Assembly (NCBI GenBank): GCA_937916415.1
Contig: CALGGH010000161.1
Coordinates: 1 to 22,057, forward strand
Direction of reading: 5' to 3'
DNA: 22,057 nt
From: an uncultured Lachnospiraceae bacterium
Lineage (GTDB): Bacteria > Bacillota > Clostridia > Lachnospirales > Lachnospiraceae
The notes beneath the pieces were generated by a model. It ran no database searches and was not told the origin of the DNA. It was given only the letters and a program-made list of their open reading frames with translations. Positions 14,842 through 19,977 of the stretch are shown here, one piece after another (position 1 is the stretch's first letter; each line of letters starts with the position of its first letter). The position numbers and the translations under genes were made by a program.

Positions 14842-15793
14842 CCTTGCCTCCGTCTATCAGGTTATCCTGAATGAAAATGTTAAACTCCGCCATTATTATC
14901 ATCGAAAAGAAATATATGAGCAGCGTCTGCACGAGATACCCCATGATTACACGGTTCATGTACGTCCTGGAGATGGTGTACGTCAGGCTGCCCTCATGCT
15001 CGGTGAGCATGGCTATCTCATCTATGTCGTCAATGTATCTGGTCATGTACTCCTCGATGCCGCTGACGTATTCGTACTCCACTCCCGCGTCCCGCAGCTT
15101 CTGCAGATCCCTCTCATACGTATCAGTGATCACGTCCTCTATCATCGTGACGCTTTTTTGATATGCCCTGTAGTTGAGCAGGGTAATGAACAAGCCGAGC
15201 ACGAATATCCATACGCTGAAAACGATGACGCCGGCCTTCCTGGCCTTTTCCTTGTCCTTAACGGTCACAAAAAGGATCGCCAGCACGTTCACTGCCACGA
15301 TGCATCCGATCACCGCGAAGGTAAAGGCCCTGTCGTAATAATTGCCCCTGAGGGCGTTCACGAAATCCATCCGGGCCACTGCCACGAGGTACAGCTCATC
15401 ATTGATCGCGCTGGCACAGTACATCTCGTCGTCATCCGCCAAGTAGCCCTTCCGCAGGTATGCAACCTCAGGATCGGCGTTCATCACGTCCCCGGTGCCG
15501 GCCAGTATGCTGCCGTGTCCGTCGGTGACGTATATGTCCTCTATCTCATCCAGCCCGTCACGGTACGCGGCAAGCGTATCCCCCAGGCTGAAATAATTTT
15601 CCATGGTCTTGCCCAGCATCAGGTTATCCCTGATGCTTTCCTTCAGGTCGGTGACGTATACGGATATGACGTTGTTCGCTATGGTCTTGTTGTTATTGCC
15701 GTATATCGACTGTCCCATGAAAACGGATATAACGGTCACGATCACGGCAAACAGGACCGTGCTTATGGATATGAAAAGACCGACCCGCTTCAT
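14822..15793 (-). CDS. Four-helix membrane protein with Cache/PAS-like extracytoplasmic region and no output domain
   Basis: Not assigned to a named family. The 323 residues show helices at about 6-28, 156-178, 188-206 and 283-303. With the positive loop KDKEKARK (179-186) placed in the cytoplasm, residues 29-155 and 207-282 are outside. The first outer segment has features of a single Cache or PAS-like sensor (long helix after TM1, then DIYVTDGHGSILAGTGD and a later strand ELYLVAVARMDFV). Only about 20 acidic residues follow the last helix, so no kinase, GGDEF, phosphatase or methyl-accepting domain is present. The gene overlaps the substrate-binding lipoprotein gene by 4 bp (ATGA) and lepA by 20 bp. 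It is probably the membrane partner of that lipoprotein (inference). Confidence 0.65.
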   Translation of the reverse strand: MKRVGLFISISTVLFAVIVTVISVFMGQSIYGNNNKTIANNVISVYVTDLKESIRDNLMLGKTMENYFSLGDTLAAYRDGLDEIEDIYVTDGHGSILAGTGDVMNADPEVAYLRKGYLADDDEMYCASAINDELYLVAVARMDFVNALRGNYYDRAFTFAVIGCIVAVNVLAILFVTVKDKEKARKAGVIVFSVWIFVLGLFITLLNYRAYQKSVTMIEDVITDTYERDLQKLRDAGVEYEYVSGIEEYMTRYIDDIDEIAMLTEHEGSLTYTISRTYMNRVIMGYLVQTLLIYFFSMIIMAEFNIFIQDNLIDGGKVGPESD

Positions 15794-17010
15794 TCCATGT
15801 CCTCCGCCGCATAGATGACGTCCGCGTTCATGTATGCGCTCATCGGCAGACGGTATCCGGTCCTTCTGGCTACCTCATAATTAAGATAGAGACGCGGCTC
15901 CGCCACGTATTCCTGCCTTAACTCCGTGATCGGGGTACCGTCACAGTATTCGGCAATGGTGCTGGCCATGAAGTCACCGTCATCCTCCGCCGTGGTCACC
16001 ATCAGGTGCATCATCATGCCCAGCCTGCACTGTTCCTCTGCATCCTGGGCGATGGTCACGATGCCGGCATTTATCACCGGTTCCATGAGTTCGGGCACAC
16101 GTTCATAATCCTCCAGCGTGCCGGTAGTCACAAGCAAAGTGTCTATCTCGGGTAAGAGCCTGGCGTAAGCCTCCTTAAGCTCACGATAGTGTCTGTCCAG
16201 GTCAGCATCACCCGCGGCTTCGTCCACGTACTCGCGATGGATCCTGAAACCGTACGTCTCAGCCATCTCCTCCAGTGCGTCTATGCCGGAATAAACGTAC
16301 GCGGCATCGCTGTTTTCATAGACGACTCCTATGTCACTGAAATGAAAAATCTCATATGCCACCTGCAGCGCGCGCGAGGTCTCGCCGCTGTCGGTCATGG
16401 CGAATGAGTGATCGTTGAACCTCTCGGTCTCGGACTTGATTATGCCCCCCGCTACCGGATTGGCGGCGCCAAATACCATGTAATCATATGAGATCTTATC
16501 GGCATTGGCTGTCATGAACTTGCCGCAGACCGAACCGAACGTAAGCAGCAGGTCCACGTCAGTCATGGCGAGCATCTCATTCAGTTCCTCGTCCGACATC
16601 TCACTGTACATATAGATTCGTCCCGGCAGAAAGCTGATCCTGCCCCGGGTCGTCATGCCGGTGGCTCCTGAGAGGGCTTCCCAGGCCTCAGTCATGGTCG
16701 GATAATTGCGTGCCTGATATTTGCTGATCCTGCCCATTTCCAGCAGGTTCGACGCCATGTACTTGAGTTCGTCGGTCCAGTAGTCGTATTCCTCTTCATA
16801 GAAGCAGGCAACTCTGATCACGGGCTTATCATATCCGGATACGCCCGGATCCCCGGCATGATCGATGCCATCCGGCGCGCCCTCAGCCATAGGGGCTGCT
16901 CCCGTATCCTGACCGGGTCCATGCCCCGCGCCGCAGCCGGTCAGTGCGGACGTGACGAGAACGCCGGCACATGACAGGCACAGGATTATCTTTAACAGCT
17001 TCTTTATCAT
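15790..17010 (-). CDS. ABC-type substrate-binding lipoprotein (ABC_sub_bind/TrpX-like)
   Basis: The predicted mature protein is an extracytoplasmic ligand-binding lipoprotein of about 406 residues. A lipoprotein signal peptide (MIKKLLKIILCLSCAG...) ends in the lipobox LTGC with the modified cysteine at residue 26, followed by a Gly/Asp-rich spacer. The periplasmic-binding fold begins at IRVACFYEEEYDYW; the segments DIGVVYENSDAAYV and LNYEVARRTGYRLPMS...ADVIYAA resemble the C-terminal lobe of the ABC_sub_bind family (PF04392). The start at ATG 17010 gives a normal signal peptide; the frame extends further upstream to a TTG but without signal. The Shine-Dalgarno is weak. No permease or ATPase gene adjoins it; the next gene is the output-less membrane sensor, with a 4-bp overlap. 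The ligand is unknown. Confidence 0.8.
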   Translation of the reverse strand: MIKKLLKIILCLSCAGVLVTSALTGCGAGHGPGQDTGAAPMAEGAPDGIDHAGDPGVSGYDKPVIRVACFYEEEYDYWTDELKYMASNLLEMGRISKYQARNYPTMTEAWEALSGATGMTTRGRISFLPGRIYMYSEMSDEELNEMLAMTDVDLLLTFGSVCGKFMTANADKISYDYMVFGAANPVAGGIIKSETERFNDHSFAMTDSGETSRALQVAYEIFHFSDIGVVYENSDAAYVYSGIDALEEMAETYGFRIHREYVDEAAGDADLDRHYRELKEAYARLLPEIDTLLVTTGTLEDYERVPELMEPVINAGIVTIAQDAEEQCRLGMMMHLMVTTAEDDGDFMASTIAEYCDGTPITELRQEYVAEPRLYLNYEVARRTGYRLPMSAYMNADVIYAAEDME

Positions 17011-17103
17011 CTCAAATCTCACGATAAGGAACTTTTGCAAAACAATTCGAACAGTTCCCAAGCCAAATCATGCCATGCCAAAAAAGTGCGCAAAGACACA
17101 CTC

Positions 17104-17131
17104 ATCATATATATTAACATAATGTCTTCAA
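17104..17131 (-). promoter_or_regulatory. Candidate promoter of the lipoprotein-sensor-lepA-hemW series
   Basis: On the minus strand TTGAAG (-35, 17126-17131) is followed after 16 bp by TATGAT (-10, 17104-17109). A T tract of ten residues lies just upstream. The predicted start near 17097 gives a leader of about 85 nt before the lipoprotein ATG. Confidence 0.5.
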
Positions 17132-17149
17132 AAAAAAAATACATGCTTA

Positions 17150-17182
17150 AAACGCCCTAAAACTATATATTTTTGGGCGTTT
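17150..17182 (-). terminator. Likely terminator after the tRNA-Leu transcript
   Basis: AAACGCCC (17150-17157) pairs perfectly with GGGCGTTT (17175-17182); inner A/T pairs extend the stem to a 7-nt loop region. On the minus strand the stem is followed by TTTTAAG and, further on, by a run of ten T. It would end transcription coming from the NUDIX-regulator-Hpt-tRNA unit before the next promoter. Confidence 0.5.
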
Positions 17183-17334
17183 ACGGGGGGTATTTTTACC
17201 AAAAGGGCCAGTTTTCCGGGGAGGAACGTTCAAGCTAATTATTTCAAGCTTTTATTAACACAAAAACCGCTATTTTACTGCAATTTTACCCTTCATAGTC
17301 AGTGTTTTTTAGTTGGTGTAATTAGAGTTTATGG

Positions 17335-17461
17335 ATTAATGCGGTTGATGGGGCGCACGAGCTCCGGTGGAGCTCGGCCTTGCGCCGACCGTAGCGAAGC
17401 GGAGACCGAACCCACACGCTTTTCAGCACAGGAGACCGCATCTTACTACGGATTGCCAATT
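17335..17461 (-). pseudogene. Broken partial copy of tRNA-Leu with palindromic insert
   Basis: Read on the minus strand, this stretch repeats the 3' two thirds of the neighbouring tRNA-Leu. It starts with AATTGGCA, diverges through the anticodon arm, then matches the tRNA identically from TCCTGTGCTG through GTGGGTTCG (27 nt). Here an insert of about 54 nt (roughly 17353-17407) splits the T loop, after which CCATCAACCGCATTAAT matches again. The insert contains a near-perfect cruciform: GGCGCA (17352-17357) with TGCGCC (17381-17386) around CGAGCTCC (17358-17365) and GGAGCTCG (17369-17376). Without a 5' acceptor strand or an intact T arm it cannot be a working tRNA. Confidence 0.85.
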
Positions 17462-17463
17462 AA

Positions 17464-17545
17464 TGCGGTTGATGGGAGTCGAACCCACACGCTTTTCAGC
17501 ACAGGAACCTAAATCCTGCATGTCTGCCAATTCCATCACAACCGC
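17464..17545 (-). tRNA. tRNA-Leu (anticodon UAG)
   Basis: Minus strand. The acceptor stem GCGGTTG/CAACCGC pairs perfectly. The anticodon stem CAGGA/TCCTG encloses the loop TTTAGGT, giving anticodon TAG (reads CUN leucine codons). A variable arm of class II type (GTGCTGAAAAGCGT) and the T arm TGGG-TTCGACT-CCCA follow. The discriminator is A (17464) and CCA is not encoded. The mature 5' end lies only 8 bp beyond the stop codon of the Hpt gene, so the tRNA is probably processed from the longer operon transcript or uses a promoter inside that gene. Confidence 0.95.
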
Positions 17546-17553
17546 GAAAAATA

Positions 17554-17907
17554 TCAGTCAGCCAGATAACCATTAATGGCTTCGAAAACCTTGGATACGT
17601 GCTCCTTCAGGTGATCGTGGTGAGCTCGCACGTACTCGGTCTCACCGTCCTTGGACTTCTGCTCCAGGTTGAAAGCCTCCTCGCCGAGATCCGTGGCACC
17701 GATAAGCCGCGAGCCTGACTTGATCGCATGTACCAGCGTGGCATACTCGGGCATGTTGTCCTCGGCCGCGTACCGATCCATCTGAGTCAGTTCCTCAGCC
17801 GTTTCTTCTAAATACGTACGCAGGATGTCCGCATACAGCTCCGGATCATCCATCGCATATTCCAAACCTTCCTTGACGTTCAGCTCGTTGGTATCGTAAT
17901 CAGCCAT
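17554..17907 (-). CDS. Free-standing histidine phosphotransfer (Hpt) protein
   Basis: Hpt proteins relay phosphoryl groups between receiver domains of phosphorelays. The 117-residue helical protein carries the Hpt signature LVHAIKSGSRLIGATDLGEEA; H60 is the expected phosphorylated residue, with K63 and the following small residues conserved. No kinase or receiver domain is fused. The ATG at 17907 follows AAAGGAGATAAA, a strong ribosome-binding site. It lies 122 bp downstream of a two-receiver response regulator on the same strand, a natural partner, and just ahead of tRNA-Leu. No histidine kinase is in the window, so the upstream donor is unknown. Confidence 0.85.
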   Translation of the reverse strand: MADYDTNELNVKEGLEYAMDDPELYADILRTYLEETAEELTQMDRYAAEDNMPEYATLVHAIKSGSRLIGATDLGEEAFNLEQKSKDGETEYVRAHHDHLKEHVSKVFEAINGYLAD

Positions 17908-17951
17908 TTTATCTCCTTTATCAATATGAAAGCCACCATGTCCGCCGGCTT

Positions 17952-18001
17952 CTCACCGCCGCAATTAATCCGATTGCTCACTGCCGCATTTTATCCGGCT
18001 G
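17952..18001. repeat. Two-copy 25-bp tandem repeat between the regulator and Hpt genes
   Basis: Bases 17952-17976 and 17977-18001 are imperfect tandem copies, both of the form CTCACYGCCGCAWTTWATCCG followed by AT/GC-TG, about 20 of 25 identical. The flanks also echo each other (ATGAAAGCCACCATGTC at about 17926-17942, ATGGAAGCCAATGTC at about 18008-18022), so the element may be part of a larger decayed duplication. It lies in the leader region of the Hpt gene; no function is evident. Confidence 0.75.
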
Positions 18002-18029
18002 CTCAACATGGAAGCCAATGTCTCACGTC

Positions 18030-18851
18030 CTACCTAAGAGTATTGATCTTCTTCTGCGTCTCCATCTTGGCGAAGAATTCGTCCACGTATTTTCTGACGG
18101 CGTAGGGCTTCATGGATTTGAGCAGGTAGCCGTCCGGCTTGTATTCCATGACCTCTTCGATGCTCTCGCGGTCCTGCCTGCCGGTCAGGAAGATCACGGG
18201 AATCTCGGAAAAGTCCTTTTCGGCGCGGATCATCGCTATGGTCTTTTTGCCATCGATGATCGGCATCTCATAGTCGAGAATGATCAGGTCAGGACGCCTG
18301 ACGGTGATGCTCTTAATCGCCATCAACGCCGAATTGGCCAGCATCATGTCGTATTTGTCGCCCAGCCAGTTCTTGATTGACTTGAGCATGACTCCCGAGT
18401 CGTCGACCGCCAGGATTACCTTGCGGCTGTCCACCGTATGCGATTCATAGAACTTGTCCAGGCTGCCCACCAGGTCCTTGACGTTGATCGGCCTCAGGAA
18501 CACCTTGCTCACGAGCTTAGACGGAATGACCCTCTCCACGCTGTCGATCTCGGCCTGATCCCCCACCATAAAAAGGGGAATGCCTTCTTCGGTCACCTTG
18601 TCCCTGATGAATATCTGCAGCTTGTCGTCTGCGATGAAGTCCTCATCCAAAAAGATCATGCATCCGCTGATGTCCTCGTCCAGCTTGTTCATCGTGCTTA
18701 GGTTGTTGACCAGGCTTACGTTATATCCGCCGTTCTCCAGCTGATTCTTGAGCGTGGTCAAAAGGTATCCGCCGGACTCGCCCACGAGGGCCAGGTTTCT
18801 CTCCGGTTCTCCGCCTTCATGTGCAAATTTATCCTTATAGTCTTCAAACAT
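18030..18851 (-). CDS. Response regulator with degenerate and intact receiver domains
   Basis: The 273-residue protein consists of two receiver-like domains with no DNA-binding or enzymatic output. The C-terminal receiver (about 143-265) is intact: acidic pair D150-D151 (ILAVDDSG), phosphoacceptor D193 (LIILDYEMP), T223 (FLTGRQ) and K245 (YLLKSMKP). The N-terminal one (about 18-135) lacks the acidic pair (LALVGESGG), has D69 in IFLDEDF, and an arginine replaces the lysine (FLRPINV), so it is probably not phosphorylated in the usual way. The ATG at 18851 has GGAGAAAA upstream and overlaps the NUDIX gene by 8 bp. The downstream Hpt gene suggests a relay through D193 and H60 (inference). Confidence 0.85.
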   Translation of the reverse strand: MFEDYKDKFAHEGGEPERNLALVGESGGYLLTTLKNQLENGGYNVSLVNNLSTMNKLDEDISGCMIFLDEDFIADDKLQIFIRDKVTEEGIPLFMVGDQAEIDSVERVIPSKLVSKVFLRPINVKDLVGSLDKFYESHTVDSRKVILAVDDSGVMLKSIKNWLGDKYDMMLANSALMAIKSITVRRPDLIILDYEMPIIDGKKTIAMIRAEKDFSEIPVIFLTGRQDRESIEEVMEYKPDGYLLKSMKPYAVRKYVDEFFAKMETQKKINTLR

Positions 18852-19419
18852 CCCGTTTTCTCCGCAAATAGCCGGTATGGACTGCCGCCCTCAGGATGGC
18901 TGATATCGTCTTGCCGTCCGTGATCGTGCCATTGCACACGTCATCTATGGCATCCTCAAACGGAACCGCCATTACGTTCAGGAACTCGTCCAGGTCCAGC
19001 TTTTGGTCTCCGGCATGCAGGCCCCTGGCCAGATAAAGCGTCAGCTTTTCACTGCAATATGCAGCCGCGGGATGGTATTCGCCCAGGTCTGTCCATTCGT
19101 CCGCCGTGATGCCGGTCTCCTCGAGCAGCTCCCGCTTGGCGGCTTCCAGCCTGGGTTCATCGGGGCCGTCCAGCTTGCCGGCCGGTATCTCGGTGATAAC
19201 GTCATGCAGAGGATACCGAAACTGCCTCTCCAGGATGACCTTGCCGTCATCGGTCAGGGGCACGATCCCCACCGCTCCCATGTGCGAAATGTATTCCCGC
19301 TCGCTCGTATGTCCATTCGGCAGCTCCACCTTGTCCCTTGACACGTGCAGTATCACGCCGTCAAAGATCTTTTCCGTGGAAACCTGCTTTTCTTCCAAAT
19401 CCTCAAACTCTAGTGCCAT
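18844..19419 (-). CDS. NUDIX hydrolase, ADP-ribose pyrophosphatase type
   Basis: Enzymes of this group cleave ADP-ribose and related nucleoside diphosphate sugars to nucleotide plus sugar phosphate. The protein is 191 residues from the chosen start. The N-terminal strand region (EKIFDGVILHVSRDKVELPNG) and the segment VILERQFRYPLHDVITEIPAGKLDG match ADP-ribose pyrophosphatases, and the NUDIX box continues to AAKRELLEETGI with the metal-binding REL.EE.G core. The box has one residue more than canonical between G and the first E. Possible ATGs are at 19425 and 19419; the latter sits about 9 nt after AAAGGA. The frame remains open to 19542 without family sequence. It overlaps the response regulator gene by 8 bp. 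Confidence 0.88.
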   Translation of the reverse strand: MALEFEDLEEKQVSTEKIFDGVILHVSRDKVELPNGHTSEREYISHMGAVGIVPLTDDGKVILERQFRYPLHDVITEIPAGKLDGPDEPRLEAAKRELLEETGITADEWTDLGEYHPAAAYCSEKLTLYLARGLHAGDQKLDLDEFLNVMAVPFEDAIDDVCNGTITDGKTISAILRAAVHTGYLRRKRDV

Positions 19420-19546
19420 TTCCATCAGTCCTTTATGATAAACCAAGTCACCTGAATTGTTCAAGCAATGATTCGTCACGTGATCCGCATTCCGCGTACG
19501 CTCTACATCCAAAAGTATATCATAGAACGCCGTCAATAACATCTTT

Positions 19547-19573
19547 TTTATATTTCGGCGTCCATTCTTGCAA
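19547..19573 (-). promoter_or_regulatory. Weak candidate promoter of the NUDIX-regulator-Hpt operon
   Basis: On the minus strand TATAAA (-10, 19547-19552) lies 15-17 bp downstream of a TTTTGCAA stretch that offers several -35 registers, the best being TTGCAA at 19568-19573. The leader to the NUDIX start would be about 120 nt. It faces away from the metal-export promoter region. Confidence 0.35.
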
Positions 19574-19579
19574 AATCTA

Positions 19580-19608
19580 TTGACGTGTCATTACGGACGT
19601 GATACCTT
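19580..19608 (+). promoter_or_regulatory. Candidate promoter of the metal-export operon
   Basis: TTGACG (-35, 19580-19585) is followed after 17 bp by TACCTT (-10, 19603-19608), a poor hexamer preceded by TGA, which could act as an extended -10. This would place the transcription start near 19615, directly at the palindromic operator. A TATTAT at 19611-19616 is an alternative -10 without a good -35. Confidence 0.4.
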
Positions 19609-19616
19609 CATATTAT

Positions 19617-19638
19617 CATATGAACGATTGTTCATATG
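19617..19638 (+). promoter_or_regulatory. Perfect 9-4-9 palindrome, probable ArsR/SmtB-type operator
   Basis: CATATGAAC (19617-19625) and GTTCATATG (19630-19638) are perfect inverted repeats around GATT. The core ATATGAAC...GTTCATAT is the classic shape of operators bound by ArsR/SmtB zinc-cadmium repressors. It lies between the candidate promoter and the genes for a zinc/cadmium-type metal exporter. A further GTTCA half-like element follows. No regulator gene is in the window. Confidence 0.75.
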
Positions 19639-19715
19639 TTCACTTTTAAAAATTTTTATAAACAATTCGGGGCGGGCCACGGCGCCCTCCCGGCCAAACA
19701 CAAGGAGAGTTGAAC

Positions 19716-19940
19716 ATGAATGCAAAAAAAACCTACAAGATCGAAGTCGACTGCGCCAACTGCGCCAACAAGATGGAACAGGCTGCCGCCGCTACCGCCG
19801 GAGTCAAGTCAGCCACCGTCAACTTCATGGCCCTCAAGATGATCGTTGAATTTGATGAGGGAGCTGACGTCGATTCAGTCATGAAGGACGTGCTGAAGAA
19901 CTGCAAGAAGGTCGAGGACGACTGCGAGATTTATCTGTAA
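19716..19940 (+). CDS. Free-standing heavy-metal-associated (HMA) domain protein
   Basis: A 74-residue single HMA domain that binds a soft or transition metal ion and probably hands it to the adjacent ATPase. The metal loop is VDCANCANKME (C13 and C16); the DCANC form is characteristic of the N-terminal domains of zinc/cadmium/lead ATPases rather than the MTCxxC of copper chaperones. Two more cysteines, C63 and C70, lie near the C-terminus beside acidic residues (VEDDCEIYL) and may add ligands. The ATG at 19716 has AAGGAG at 19702-19707; an in-frame TTG at 19710 is too close to it. It is 37 bp upstream of the ATPase gene, which lacks an HMA domain of its own. Confidence 0.9.
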   Translation: MNAKKTYKIEVDCANCANKMEQAAAATAGVKSATVNFMALKMIVEFDEGADVDSVMKDVLKNCKKVEDDCEIYL

Positions 19941-19977
19941 TAACATTAGTAATTTTTTATTTAAAAAAGGCAAAACG

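Larger units (their letters stand above)
17011..17463. other. 450-bp spacer between the lipoprotein gene and tRNA-Leu
   Basis: No convincing protein gene was found here. From low to high coordinates it holds the lipoprotein leader and promoter, a hairpin terminator, a 14-bp direct repeat (TTCAAGC at 17229-17235 and 17243-17249), and a broken partial copy of the adjacent tRNA-Leu gene (17335-17461). The part between 17040 and 17340 is much more A+T-rich than the surrounding genes. Confidence 0.7.

Noticed and set aside
13708..14874. 388-codon plus-strand open frame opposite lepA
   Set aside because: Antisense to a highly conserved gene, no motifs, low-complexity residues typical of a shadow frame.
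17335..17464. att sites of a resident integrative element
   Set aside because: The copies are only about 125 bp apart with no integrase or cargo; at most a scar, reported as a duplication instead.
17367..17576. Small plus-strand open frame of 69 codons
   Set aside because: It is the translated reverse of the tRNA-Leu copy and tRNA itself; no ribosome-binding site.
17930..18025. CRISPR array
   Set aside because: Only two abutting copies of 25 bp without spacers and no cas genes.
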